Positions 39,181 to 47,775 of a stretch of DNA of 64,000 bases are shown one piece after another. Source of the stretch: Labilithrix sp. (GTDB taxonomy: Bacteria; Myxococcota_A; Polyangia; Polyangiales; Polyangiaceae); assembly GCA_019637105.1 (NCBI GenBank), contig JAHBWF010000003.1, positions 59,089 to 123,088 of the forward strand. The letters are read 5' to 3'. Under the pieces are notes generated by a model that saw only the letters and a program-made list of their open reading frames with translations, was not told where the DNA came from and did not search any database. The number at the start of each line of letters is the position of its first letter. The first letter of the stretch is position 1. A program made the translations under genes and the position numbers.

Positions 39181-39996
39181 TCAGTCCAGGCGCTGCTCGA
39201 GCCGCTCGACCAGTCGGCGGACGAGATCGCGATCGTCGGCGAAGAGCGCGTGGCCGGTGTCCGGGACGAGCTCGAGCTCCGCCCGCGGGAGCCGGCGCGC
39301 GAGCACCTCGGCGTTCCGCTTCGGGATGAGGAGGTCCTCGGCGCCCGTCGCGACCACCGCCGGGCAGTCGATGCGCGCCAGGCGGGGAGCCACGAAGTGC
39401 GTCGACGCCGCGAAGAGGTGCGCGGCGAACGTCGCCGGCGGAGTCGGATCGTCGCGCATCGCCGCCGGCCAGTCGCGGAAGATCTCGCGCGCGCGTCCCC
39501 ACTTCGACGGAGGCAGGAGGAGCCGCGCCATGTCGGCCGAGGGCTCGCGGCCGCGGAACGGCATCGAGAGCAGGCGGTAGAGCGACACCGGCTCGGGGAG
39601 CGCGCCGGCGAGGAAGCCGGGCGTGGTCGCGAGGAGCACGAGCCCGCGCACGCGCGCGCGGTGGCGGAGCGCGACGTGCTGCGCGATCATCCCGCCCATC
39701 GAGATGCCGACCACGACGGCGTCGTCCACGCCGGCGTCGTCGAGGACCGCGGCCACGTCGTCGGCCATCGTGCCCATCGTCCACGGCGGACGAGGCCGCC
39801 CGCTCTTGCCGGTGCCGCGGTTGTCGACGGCGATCACGCGGCGGGGCCTCGCCGCGTCCGAGGTCAGCCGCTCGGGGACGTCGAACCAGAAACGGGACGA
39901 GAGGCCCAGCCCCTGGAGGAGGACGACGGCGGGCGCTCCCTCGGCGCCGTGGGTCGCGTAGTGGATGCTGGCGCCCGGGCGGGTCACGAAGGGCAT
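39181..39996 (-). CDS. Alpha/beta hydrolase (lactonase/peroxidase-like fold)
   Basis: A 271-residue hydrolase with oxyanion segment LLQGLGLSSRFW, DNRGTGKSGRP, nucleophile elbow VGISMGGM, acid in ATGAEDLLIP and catalytic His in DTGHALFADD. No export signal. The family covers esterases, lactonases, dehalogenases and cofactor-free peroxidases, so the substrate cannot be told; the EEL-type C-terminus and TGAEDLLIP resemble 3-oxoadipate enol-lactonase relatives. It is divergent from the histone-like gene with only 35 bases between start codons, so the two promoters must overlap each other or the genes. Confidence 0.88.
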   Translation of the reverse strand: MPFVTRPGASIHYATHGAEGAPAVVLLQGLGLSSRFWFDVPERLTSDAARPRRVIAVDNRGTGKSGRPRPPWTMGTMADDVAAVLDDAGVDDAVVVGISMGGMIAQHVALRHRARVRGLVLLATTPGFLAGALPEPVSLYRLLSMPFRGREPSADMARLLLPPSKWGRAREIFRDWPAAMRDDPTPPATFAAHLFAASTHFVAPRLARIDCPAVVATGAEDLLIPKRNAEVLARRLPRAELELVPDTGHALFADDRDLVRRLVERLEQRLD

Positions 39997-40031
39997 GGTG
40001 GTCTCCCCAATCTATCGCCTACGTTTGTCCC

Positions 40032-41180
40032 ATGGCAGCTCGCCGAGCGAAGAAGCCCGCGGTCGAGGACACCTCACGCGCGCCGAAGCGCGCCGCGACG
40101 GCAAAGGCCCGCGCGAAGCGCGCCGGCGGGGAGAGGTCTCGCCGCGCCGCCACGACGCCGAAGGCCGACGCGACACGGCACGAGGCGACCGCGAAGAAGA
40201 ACGCCGCCGCGAGGACCTCCGCCGCCGACGCGACCGCGAAGACGTCCGCCGCCACGAAGGCTTCGAGGAAGAACGCGAAGGCCGCGAAGTCGTCCGCCGC
40301 CACGAAGACCGCGAAGAAGAACGCGAGGGCCGCGAAGTCGTCCGCCGCCACGAAGGCCTCGAAGAAGAGCGCGAAGGCCACGAAGTCGTCCACCGCCACG
40401 AAGGCCTCGAGGAAGAGCGCCGCCACGAAAAAGAACGTGACCGCCGCGAAGAAGAACGCCGCCGCGAGGACCTCCGCGGCCACGAAGACCGCGAAGACGT
40501 CCGCCGCCACGAAGACCGCGAGGACCTCCGCGGCCACGAAGACCGCGAGGACCTCCGCGGCCACGAAGGCCACGAAAAAGAACGTGACCGCCGCGAAGGC
40601 CGCGAAGAAGAACGCCGCCGCAAAGGCGCCCGCCGCCGCCGCGCGGCGGCGCGCTTCGGCGCCGCCGACCGAACGATCTCCGACGAGCCCGGCGGGCGCC
40701 GCGGCCACGACGCCGTCGGCGCGCGTGCTCGCGGCGTGCGCCGAGCTGCCGACCGAGCGCTCGCTCACGGACGAGGAGCGTGAAGCGATGGCGAAGGTCG
40801 CGGCGACCGCGCGCGGCTTCGTGGGCGTCGAAGGCGCGCCGCACGAGATCGTCGTCGGCGTCTCCGCGTTCATCGAGGAGGTGCGGGCCGGGCGACGCGA
40901 AGAGCCGAGGAGCCAGGACGTCCGCCTCGGCTTGGGCGTCCTCTGGGGCGAGCAGCTCCGCGCGCAGGTCGGCTGGCGCTGGGTTCACCTCACCTACCCC
41001 GACGGCTTCGCCTCCTACGCCCTCGTCCCCGACGACCGCGCGTTCGCGTGCTTCCCGCTGAACCGCCTCCCCGAGGCGCTCCGCCGCGACGGCGCGAACA
41101 CCTCGGCGCACGTGTTCGAGTCGATCCGCACCGGCAGCCTGCCGGCGCGCCACGCGAACGCGTACCTCGTGATCGGGTGA
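40032..41180 (+). CDS. Histone-H1-like Lys/Ala tail fused to a globular domain
   Basis: A 382-residue protein. Residues about 5-205 are almost only Ala, Lys, Thr, Arg and Ser, in degenerate repeats such as KTAKTSAAT, KTARTSAAT, KASKKSAK and TKKNVTAAK, like the tails of eukaryotic H1 and bacterial H1-like nucleoid proteins. From about 233 to the end lies an ordinary folded domain (SARVLAACAELPTERSLTDE, then VRLGLGVLWGEQLRAQVGWR, WVHLTYPDGFASYALVPDDR) that I cannot name. The tail should bind DNA or another polyanion non-specifically and may tether the folded domain to it. Base composition of the tail is strongly repetitive, so its length may vary between strains. Confidence 0.88.
   Translation: MAARRAKKPAVEDTSRAPKRAATAKARAKRAGGERSRRAATTPKADATRHEATAKKNAAARTSAADATAKTSAATKASRKNAKAAKSSAATKTAKKNARAAKSSAATKASKKSAKATKSSTATKASRKSAATKKNVTAAKKNAAARTSAATKTAKTSAATKTARTSAATKTARTSAATKATKKNVTAAKAAKKNAAAKAPAAAARRRASAPPTERSPTSPAGAAATTPSARVLAACAELPTERSLTDEEREAMAKVAATARGFVGVEGAPHEIVVGVSAFIEEVRAGRREEPRSQDVRLGLGVLWGEQLRAQVGWRWVHLTYPDGFASYALVPDDRAFACFPLNRLPEALRRDGANTSAHVFESIRTGSLPARHANAYLVIG
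40197..40620 (+). repeat. Coding tandem repeats in the histone-like tail
   Basis: Units of 27 bases encoding K-T-A-(K/R)-T-S-A-A-T are consecutive between about 40480 and 40565. Longer blocks recur at a distance: the stretch encoding KKNAAARTSA appears near 40195 and again near 40452, and the stretch encoding KKNVTAAK near 40430 and 40574. The pattern indicates expansion by unequal recombination or slippage. Confidence 0.8.
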
Positions 41181-41220
41181 AGCCGCGAGCGGCGCCGGCA
41201 CGATCGCGCGGAGACGGCGC

Positions 41221-41787
41221 TCAGGGCGCGTAGATCTTGTTCTGCCTGCCGGGCACGTGGCAGTTCCCCGAGTCACAGCTCGCGGCGATGCCCTCGCCGA
41301 GCGCGGTCGACATGCTCTCCGTGCCGCTCGCGCTCCGCACGTGCGTCTTCGAGCCGGACTTCACCGGCGCGCCGATGAGCCAGAAGAACCCGTCGGCGTC
41401 GCTCTTCACCGGACCGAGCTGCTCGGCCTCGTGGACGACGATGACGTCGATGTCCGCGGCGGGCGCTCCTCCCCGGACGACGCGGCCGCCGAACGAGAAC
41501 GCCTTGTCCTTGGCGAGCCCGGCGCTGCTGTGACACGACAGGCAGTCGATCGTGTCGGACGCCGCCGTCGGACCGCCGGTGCCCTCGTGGGCGACCACCA
41601 TCCTCTGGTCGGGGCGGTTGGCGGTCGGGCTGTAGTCCGCCCCGAACACCCCGCCGCCGGCGCCGCCGGCGGCGGACTCGCGCGGCAGCGGCTTCCCGAG
41701 GATGACGCCGGCGGCGCCGAACTGCGGCTCGTCGGGAGCACACGCCCCGAGGGCCGCGGCCAGCAGCGTCGCGGGGAGCCTTCGCAT
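41221..41787 (-). CDS. Lipoprotein with two haem c motifs (CxxCH and Cx4CH)
   Basis: A 188-residue exported protein with lipobox LGAC. A haem-binding motif CLSCH lies near residue 84 (DTIDCLSCHSSAGLAKDKAF). A middle beta region (FGGRVVRGGAPAADIDVIVV, FWLIGAPVK) looks like a carboxypeptidase-regulatory-like sandwich. A second site, CDSGNCH, near the C-terminus has the Cx4CH spacing. The protein at 44008 has the same order (CLHCH, beta region, CNFCH), so they are probably related. Divergent, 315 bases away, is the beta-barrel gene of the same module. It probably carries electrons or binds haem at the outer membrane; redox role inferred. Confidence 0.82.
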   Translation of the reverse strand: MRRLPATLLAAALGACAPDEPQFGAAGVILGKPLPRESAAGGAGGGVFGADYSPTANRPDQRMVVAHEGTGGPTAASDTIDCLSCHSSAGLAKDKAFSFGGRVVRGGAPAADIDVIVVHEAEQLGPVKSDADGFFWLIGAPVKSGSKTHVRSASGTESMSTALGEGIAASCDSGNCHVPGRQNKIYAP

Positions 41788-42102
41788 CGACGGTAAAGAG
41801 AGCACGACGCGTGCCCCGAAGGCGAGCGCGGTCCGACCGACGGCCGAGCGCGTCGCGCGCGCGTTTCGCCGTCGCCCGATTTTGGCGCCCATCGGTTGCC
41901 CGAACCCCTTGTAGTGTAGGGGACCGCATGACTGGCGCGCGGATCCACCAGCCGCAGGCCCCCGCCGTGGGTCGGCGGCCCCGGCCCGGGCCGCTCCGTC
42001 GCGCGGACGCTCCGCTCGCTCGGCGAGCGCCCCGCCGCACCCGCGAGCCCGGCTCGTGGACCGCTCCGTGCTTGCGCCGCGAGGGGTCTCGCGAGGAGTG
42101 GA
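41788..42102. other. Divergent intergenic region (315 bp)
   Basis: Separates the minus-strand haem lipoprotein from the plus-strand barrel operon and should contain both promoters. A short inverted repeat, CCCCT-TGTAGTGT-AGGGG, lies at 41905-41922. No coding frame is convincing and no standard promoter could be assigned. Confidence 0.6.
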
Positions 42103-44004
42103 ATGGGATTGGCTGAAGCGGCGCGGCGCCGAACCACGTCGGCCCCGGCTCGCGCTCGCACGAGGAGGGCGCTCGCGCCGTGGGTCGCGCTCCTCGCGCT
42201 GCTCGTGCACGTCCACGCGTACGCCGCCCCGCGCGTCGCCCAAAGGCGACCGGCCGCGCCGGCCCCGGCTCCTGCCGCCGAGCGGCCGTCGCGCGGCTGG
42301 TCGAACCCGCGGGCCCTCGAGCTCGCGAAGGAGGGCATCGACGCCAAGAAGCGCGGCGACCTCGCGCTCTGCATCCAGAAGGACCAAGCCTCGCTGATCC
42401 TCGAGGATCACCCGTACGTCCGCCTCCACGTCTCGAGCTGCCTCGCCGGCCAGGGGCGCTTCAAGGACGCGCTCATCGCCGCGCGCGACGCGCTCGCCGC
42501 CGGCATCCGCAACGAGGACGAGGATCTGAAGCGCGCGGCCCTCGCGCGCGTGCAAGAGCTCCTCCCCAAGCTCGCGAAGCTGAAGCTGGCGATCCCGAAC
42601 AAGACGCAGGGCCTGAAGATCACGCTCACGCCGGCCGTCGGGGCCGGCACGGCGATCCGCCCGAGCCAGCTCAAGGGGCCGATCTCCGTCGATCCCGGCG
42701 AGTACACCATCGAGGCCGTCCGCGAGGACAAGGGCGACCGCTACCTCTTCCGGGAGAAGATCACGCTCGACGAGGGCGAGGAGAGGGAGGTCGAGATCCT
42801 CCCGAAGAAGGACCACCTCCCCGGCGAGGTCGAGGAGTGCCTCCGCAACGCGAAGACGTACAAGGAGCGCCTCAAGTGCATCGAGGAGTCGTCGACGCAC
42901 CCCAACGTCCACGTCGGGATCGACGTGAGCGCGTACACGGACTCGACCGCGGTGCACGTGCTCACGCCGGCGATCAACGCGTCGGTCGTCTCGCCCACGG
43001 GCGGCTGGAACGTCGGCGGCTCGTACCTCCTCGACATGGTCACCGCCGCGTCGCCGGACCTCGTGTCGACGGCGTCGCGCTCGTTCCACGAGGAGCGCCA
43101 CGCGGCGTCGCTCAACGGCGGCTACAAGCTCTCGTTCGCCGACGTCGGCTTGAACGGGAACGTCTCGAGCGAGCCCGACTACCTCTCGCGCACGCTCGGC
43201 GGCTCGATCAGCACGGAGCTCAACGACAAGCTCATCACGCCGCGCCTCGGCTACAACTACTCGTGGGACACGATCGGCTACCGCAACACGCCGTTCAGTC
43301 AGTTCAGCCGCGCGTTGACGACGCACGCGATCGAGGCCGGCGTCACGTTCGTCTTGTCGCCGACGACCCTCCTCGTCACCGGCGTCTCGATGGGGTTCGA
43401 GCGCGGCGAGAACTCGAAGCTCTACCGCTTCATCCCGATGTTCCCGGCCGACATCGCGCCGCGGATCCCCGCGGGGGCGACGGTCGCGCTCGTGAACGAG
43501 GAGCGCCTCAGCTTTCGCCCGCGCGAGTTCGTCCCGCAGCAGCGCGACCGGCTCGCGATCGGCGCGCGCGTGAACCACCGCTTCGGCAACGGCACCTTGC
43601 GCGTCGAGGAGCGCCTCTACACGGACAACTGGGGCATCAAGGCGTCGACGACCGACGGCCGCTACCTCCACGACCTCGGCGAGCGCCTGCGCGTCTGGCC
43701 GCACCTCCGCCTGCACGCGCAGTCGGGCGCGAGCTTCTACCAGCTCGCGTACACCGGAGTCGTCGACGGGCAGGGCACGCCGGTCGAGATCCCGCGCTAC
43801 CGCACGACCGACCGCGAGGCCTCGCCGATGGTGGCGATCACCGCGGGCGGCGGCGCGCGGATCGCGCTGACGAACGAGAAGGCGCCGACCCAGTACGCGA
43901 TCGTCGTGAGCGGCGACGTGATGTACAATCGGTATTTCGAGTCCCTCTTCATCCTCAGCCGAACCGCCGTGTGGGGCACCCTCGGCTTCGACGCAGAGTT
44001 CTGA
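42103..44004 (+). CDS. Outer-membrane beta-barrel with N-terminal TPR-like region (DUF3570-like)
   Basis: A 633-residue exported protein. A signal peptide (WVALLALLVHVHAYA) is followed by a Pro/Ala linker and a helical TPR-like region (ALELAKEGIDAKKRGDLALC, VSSCLAGQGRFKDALIAARD), then a PEGA-like beta domain (ISVDPGEYTIEAV). From about residue 265 alternating aromatic strands run to a terminal Phe (GTLGFDAEF), as in outer-membrane barrels. YNYSWDTIGYRNTPFSQFSR resembles DUF3570 barrels. AGGAG lies just before the ATG. It is the first gene of a three-gene operon with two haem-motif exported proteins, so it may act as their outer-membrane partner. Confidence 0.82.
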   Translation: MGLAEAARRRTTSAPARARTRRALAPWVALLALLVHVHAYAAPRVAQRRPAAPAPAPAAERPSRGWSNPRALELAKEGIDAKKRGDLALCIQKDQASLILEDHPYVRLHVSSCLAGQGRFKDALIAARDALAAGIRNEDEDLKRAALARVQELLPKLAKLKLAIPNKTQGLKITLTPAVGAGTAIRPSQLKGPISVDPGEYTIEAVREDKGDRYLFREKITLDEGEEREVEILPKKDHLPGEVEECLRNAKTYKERLKCIEESSTHPNVHVGIDVSAYTDSTAVHVLTPAINASVVSPTGGWNVGGSYLLDMVTAASPDLVSTASRSFHEERHAASLNGGYKLSFADVGLNGNVSSEPDYLSRTLGGSISTELNDKLITPRLGYNYSWDTIGYRNTPFSQFSRALTTHAIEAGVTFVLSPTTLLVTGVSMGFERGENSKLYRFIPMFPADIAPRIPAGATVALVNEERLSFRPREFVPQQRDRLAIGARVNHRFGNGTLRVEERLYTDNWGIKASTTDGRYLHDLGERLRVWPHLRLHAQSGASFYQLAYTGVVDGQGTPVEIPRYRTTDREASPMVAITAGGGARIALTNEKAPTQYAIVVSGDVMYNRYFESLFILSRTAVWGTLGFDAEF

Positions 44005-44007
44005 GTC

Positions 44008-44604
44008 ATGAGGAGCTCCCGGCACCACGGCAGCACGAGACGGCGGGGCGCGGCGGCGCTCCTCTTCGCTTGCGCGGCGCTGTCGGTCGTCGTCGGCTCG
44101 ACGCTGGGCGGATGCACCGATCCCGTGCGCGACGCCGAGATCGAGGCGCTCGGCCCGGAGGAGCCGGGCGTGCCCCCGAACCCGGAGCACCGCCCGGGCC
44201 AGCCGTGCCTGCACTGCCACTCGCAGGGCGGCCCGGCGTCGAACAAGCCGTTCGCGATCGCCGGGACGGTGTACGAGACCGACCAGCCGGGCTCGAACGG
44301 CGCCGACGGGATCTTCGTCCAGTTCGTCGACTCCGCCGGCGGCGGGCCGCGCGAGATCCCGCAGACCGGCCCGTCCGGGAATTTCTACGTGCCGCTGCAA
44401 GACTGGCCGGACCTCAAGTACCCGGTCCGCGTCGGTCTCTACGAGGACCTCAACGGACCGCCGACGGTGATCATGAAGAGCCTCATCAACCGCGAAGGAT
44501 CCTGCAACTTCTGTCATCGTCCCAACCTCGCCGATCCGACGGACGAGGAGATCGACGACAGCCGCAGCTCCGCGGGGCAGATCTTCTTGAGGTCGGGATC
44601 ATGA
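44008..44604 (+). CDS. Lipoprotein with two CxxCH haem motifs
   Basis: A 198-residue exported protein with lipobox LGGC. CLHCH lies early (GQPCLHCHSQGGPASNKPFA) and CNFCH late (REGSCNFCHRPNLADP), separated by a beta-sandwich-like region (IAGTVYETDQ, IFVQFVDSAG, GNFYVPLQDW). The order and the phrase after the first motif match the lipoprotein at 41221, so the two look like paralogues flanking the barrel gene. It starts three bases after the barrel gene stops and overlaps the next gene by four bases. Probably an envelope dihaem cytochrome. Confidence 0.85.
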   Translation: MRSSRHHGSTRRRGAAALLFACAALSVVVGSTLGGCTDPVRDAEIEALGPEEPGVPPNPEHRPGQPCLHCHSQGGPASNKPFAIAGTVYETDQPGSNGADGIFVQFVDSAGGGPREIPQTGPSGNFYVPLQDWPDLKYPVRVGLYEDLNGPPTVIMKSLINREGSCNFCHRPNLADPTDEEIDDSRSSAGQIFLRSGS

Positions 44605-45146
44605 GGACGCGCGCGCGCCGCCTCTTCGTCGTCGCGCTCGCCCTGGCCTTCGCGCCCGCGGCGGCGGCGTCGTGCAGCCTGCGGACGGAGTCGGGAGAGT
44701 TCGGCGATCTCCCCGACCGGGCGTCGTTCGTCGACAACAACGTCTCGCTCTTCATGGAGGTCCGCTGCGGCGGCCTGGACTGCCACGGGCAGGTCGGCCG
44801 GCCGCTGCGGATCTACGGCCAGACCGGCCTGCGGCTCAAAGCCCGCGACGACGGGCTGCGCGACAACTCGCCCACGACCGACGAGGAGCGCACGGAGAAC
44901 TATCGCTCGGTCGTCGGCCTCGAGCCCGAGGCGCTGTCGGAGTGCTTCGAGTCGAAGGGGGAGAAGATCGCCACCTTCCAGCTCCTCAAGAAGCCGCTCG
45001 GCATCGAGAACGACGGCATCCGTCACAAGGGAGGCCCGGTCCTGCGCCCCACGCAGTCGGATCCCGGCTGGCAGTGCCTCTACGGGTGGGTGAGCGACAA
45101 CGTCGACGCAGCGGAGTGCGAGCGCGCCTCGAAGATCACGCCCTGA
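44601..45146 (+). CDS. Exported protein with a Cx4CH haem-like motif
   Basis: A 181-residue protein with a signal peptide (LFVVALALAFAPAAAASC), possibly lipidated at the Cys of AASCS. One Cx4CH site, RCGGLDCHGQVGRPLRIYGQ, is visible, then a helical/charged region and paired Cys (ECFESKG, QCLYGW, ECERASK). Its ATG overlaps the stop of the preceding gene (ATGA), showing tight coupling. The Cx4CH spacing matches the second site of the lipoprotein at 41221. One haem at most; other cysteines may form disulphides. Confidence 0.8.
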   Translation: MRTRARRLFVVALALAFAPAAAASCSLRTESGEFGDLPDRASFVDNNVSLFMEVRCGGLDCHGQVGRPLRIYGQTGLRLKARDDGLRDNSPTTDEERTENYRSVVGLEPEALSECFESKGEKIATFQLLKKPLGIENDGIRHKGGPVLRPTQSDPGWQCLYGWVSDNVDAAECERASKITP

Positions 45147-45173
45147 CGCGACCCGGGGTGTAGCCTCGAGCGG

Positions 45174-45938
45174 ATGAGGCGGGGGAAGAAGGCGGGCGCG
45201 AGTCCGAGGGCGAAGCTCCGTCCGCGACGCGAGCGAGGCGCGCCCCGCGGACCGATCACGCTCGCGATCGACGTCGGCGGCGCGGGGATCAAGGCGCTCT
45301 TGCTCGATCCTCACGGCGAGCCGCTCACCGAGCGCGCGCGCGTCCCGACGCCGCGACCGGCGACGCCGGCGCGCGTCGTCGAGGCGATCCTCGACCTCGT
45401 CCGCCCGCTCGGCGATTTCGACCGCGTGAGCGTCGGCTTCCCCGGCGTCGTCGTCGGCGACACGATCCGAACCGCGCCGAACCTCGACGGACGCTGGAAG
45501 GGCTTCCCGCTCGCCCGCGTCCTGTCGTTGAAGCTCGGGCGACCCGTCCGCGCTTTGAACGACGCCGGCGTCCAGGGCTACGGCGTGATCGAGGGGAGAG
45601 GCACCGAGATGGTGCTCACCTTCGGCACCGGGATGGGGACGGCCCTCTACTCGGACGGTCACTACGTCCCGAACCTGGAGCTCGCGCATCACCCCTTCCG
45701 GGGGAAGAAGACCTACGAACAGTATGTAGGTGGACGCGCGCTCGAGAAGATCGGCAAGGAGAGGTGGAACCGCCGGGTCAAGCAGGTCATCGACCAGATC
45801 GATCCCGTCTGGAACCCGCGCCGCATCTACCTCGGCGGCGGCAACTCCCGGCACCTCCGCCTCGACCTGCCGAGGCACGTGAGCGTCACCGAGAACGTCG
45901 CCGGCCTCCTCGGCGGGATCGCGCTGTGGCGCGACTGA
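45174..45938 (+). CDS. ROK-family sugar kinase, probable glucokinase
   Basis: A 254-residue ROK kinase. The phosphate-1 motif AIDVGGAGIKALLLD lies near residue 30. It is followed by SVGFPGVVVGD, PNLDGRWKGFPL, LNDAGVQGYGV (catalytic Asp), FGTGMGTAL (phosphate-2) and ELAHHPFRGKKTYEQYVG, where family members often bind substrate or metal. The C-terminus has IYLGGGNSRHL (adenosine loop). It resembles glucokinases, including polyphosphate-dependent ones; the phosphoryl donor cannot be decided. The N-terminal 25 residues are basic and may be extra. It is soluble and starts 28 bases after the haem operon. Confidence 0.88.
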   Translation: MRRGKKAGASPRAKLRPRRERGAPRGPITLAIDVGGAGIKALLLDPHGEPLTERARVPTPRPATPARVVEAILDLVRPLGDFDRVSVGFPGVVVGDTIRTAPNLDGRWKGFPLARVLSLKLGRPVRALNDAGVQGYGVIEGRGTEMVLTFGTGMGTALYSDGHYVPNLELAHHPFRGKKTYEQYVGGRALEKIGKERWNRRVKQVIDQIDPVWNPRRIYLGGGNSRHLRLDLPRHVSVTENVAGLLGGIALWRD

Positions 45939-46023
45939 CCGCGACGGACCGCTCGCCCAGGCCGCCCGATCGCCGGCGAATCTCCCGAGAAATGCGGGCG
46001 CGAGCGCGGTATGCTCTCCCGAG

Positions 46024-47721
46024 ATGATGGCTCTCGACCGCTCGCCGATTCGCGTGGTGGGGCGCTACGCGCTCTACAACGAGATCGCGGCCGGGGGCAT
46101 GGCGACCATCCACCTCGGGCGCCTGCTCGGGCCGGTCGGCTTCGCCCGCACGGTCGCCGTGAAGCGCCTGCACCCGCAGTTCGCGAAGGACCCCGAGTTC
46201 GTCTCGATGTTCCTCGACGAGGCGCGCCTCGCCGCGCGCGTGCAGCACCCGAACGTCGTCGCGACCATCGACGTCGTCGCCACCGACGGCGAGCTCTTCC
46301 TCATCATGGACTACGTCCGTGGCGAGTCGCTCTCGAAGATCCTCCGCACCATCCGCAAGCAGAACCGGCGCGTCCCTCCGCGGATCGCGGCGGCGATCAT
46401 GTGCGGCTTCCTCCACGGGCTCCACTCCGCGCACGAGGCGAAGAACGAGCGCGGCGAGCCGCTCGGTCTCGTGCATCGCGACGTGTCCCCGCAGAACGTG
46501 CTCGTCGGCTCCGACGGCATCGCGCGTGTGCTCGACTTCGGCATCGCGAAGGCCCAAGGCCGCATCCAGGTCACGCGCGACGGGCAGATCAAGGGCAAGC
46601 TCGCCTACATGCCGCCCGAGCAGCTCGCCGGGCGCGAGCTCTCGCGCGCCGTCGACATCTACGCGTCGGCGGTCGTGATGTGGGAGACGCTCACGGGCGA
46701 GCGGCTCTTCAAGGGCGACACCGAGGGCGAGACGCTCGCGAAGATCCTCCGGGATCCGGTGCTCGCTCCGACCGCGGTCGTCCCCGACCTGCCGAAGAGC
46801 TTCGACGCGCCGCTGCTCAAGTCGCTCAGCCGGGACGCCTCGAAGCGTCACGCCACCGCCAAGGAGCTCGCCCTCGAGCTCGAGCGCTGCTGCGGCATCG
46901 CGAGCCCGACCGAGGTCGGCGAGTGGGTCGAGGACGTCGTCGGTCACGTGCTGAACGCGCGCGAAGCGCAGATCGCCGAGATCGAGAGCAGCTCGGTGGG
47001 CATGAGCATCTCCGAGGACCCGAGCGAGAGCGACTCGGACCTGTCGCTCCCGAGCTCGCGGGCGATCCGCGCGGCCGGGGGATCGCCGATCGACACGCTG
47101 CCGATGGGGTCGGGGCCGCCGGTCTCCGGGCGCCGGATCGCGCCGCCGACGCCGACCGCCCCGATGACGCCGCGCGCGGCGGCATTGGCCGCCCCTGCCG
47201 GCGACGAAGGCACGGGCTCGCGCTCACGGAGCGGCCTCACCGGCACGATGCTCAACCTGCCGGTCGACCGGAAGCTGCCGATCCTCGCGTCGATCGGCGG
47301 CGTCGTCGTGCTCTTCGCCGTGGTGGGCGTCGTGCTCGCCGGCAAGTTCTCGAGCGGCTCCGGCGCGAACGGCCCGGCCGCGAGCAGCGCCTCGGTGACC
47401 GCGATCGCGACGAGCGTGCCCTCCGCCTCGAGCGGGATCGCGCCGGCGAACACCGACCGGGACATCCCGGATCCGCCGCCGAGCGTCACGGGCTCGACGC
47501 CGGAGGAGCCCGCCGAGGACGACACGAAGCCGGCGACGACCACGACGACGGCGACGACCACGAGCCCGGCGAAGCCTCCGGTCGCCGCCCATCCGACCCC
47601 GAAGGCGCCGTCGCCGCCGAAGCCGACCGCGTCTCCTCCGCCCACGTCGAAGAAGAGCTGCGATCCGCCTTACACGATCGACGCGACCGGGCGGAAGAAA
47701 TACAAGCTCGAGTGCATGTGA
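46024..47721 (+). CDS. Membrane-anchored Ser/Thr protein kinase with C-terminal tail
   Basis: A 565-residue Hanks-type kinase. The kinase domain is at about 14-280: AAGGMATIH loop, VAVKRL Lys, catalytic H151-R-D-V-S-P-Q-N, where Ser replaces the usual Lys two after Asp as in many myxobacterial kinases, D171-FG and GKLAYMPPEQ. An acidic/Ser-rich juxtamembrane stretch leads to one membrane helix at about 419-440. The extracytoplasmic tail is Thr/Pro/Ala-rich and ends in a short CDPPYTIDATGRKKYKLEC element, probably one disulphide loop. Ligand unknown. Confidence 0.92.
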   Translation: MMALDRSPIRVVGRYALYNEIAAGGMATIHLGRLLGPVGFARTVAVKRLHPQFAKDPEFVSMFLDEARLAARVQHPNVVATIDVVATDGELFLIMDYVRGESLSKILRTIRKQNRRVPPRIAAAIMCGFLHGLHSAHEAKNERGEPLGLVHRDVSPQNVLVGSDGIARVLDFGIAKAQGRIQVTRDGQIKGKLAYMPPEQLAGRELSRAVDIYASAVVMWETLTGERLFKGDTEGETLAKILRDPVLAPTAVVPDLPKSFDAPLLKSLSRDASKRHATAKELALELERCCGIASPTEVGEWVEDVVGHVLNAREAQIAEIESSSVGMSISEDPSESDSDLSLPSSRAIRAAGGSPIDTLPMGSGPPVSGRRIAPPTPTAPMTPRAAALAAPAGDEGTGSRSRSGLTGTMLNLPVDRKLPILASIGGVVVLFAVVGVVLAGKFSSGSGANGPAASSASVTAIATSVPSASSGIAPANTDRDIPDPPPSVTGSTPEEPAEDDTKPATTTTTATTTSPAKPPVAAHPTPKAPSPPKPTASPPPTSKKSCDPPYTIDATGRKKYKLECM

Positions 47722-47775
47722 CGCGCGCTCGCCGCGAGTAGCCGGAGCGGCGCGGGCTTGGTAAGGCGGACGGTC

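Noticed and set aside
39965-40873. Overlapping long frames on both strands across the histone-like tail
   Set aside because: Periodic repeats keep several frames open; only the frame from 40032 continues into a normal folded domain.
41788-44517. Long minus-strand N-terminal extension of the haem lipoprotein frame, through the barrel gene
   Set aside because: The extension is low-complexity antisense; the lipoprotein's own signal peptide starts at 41787.
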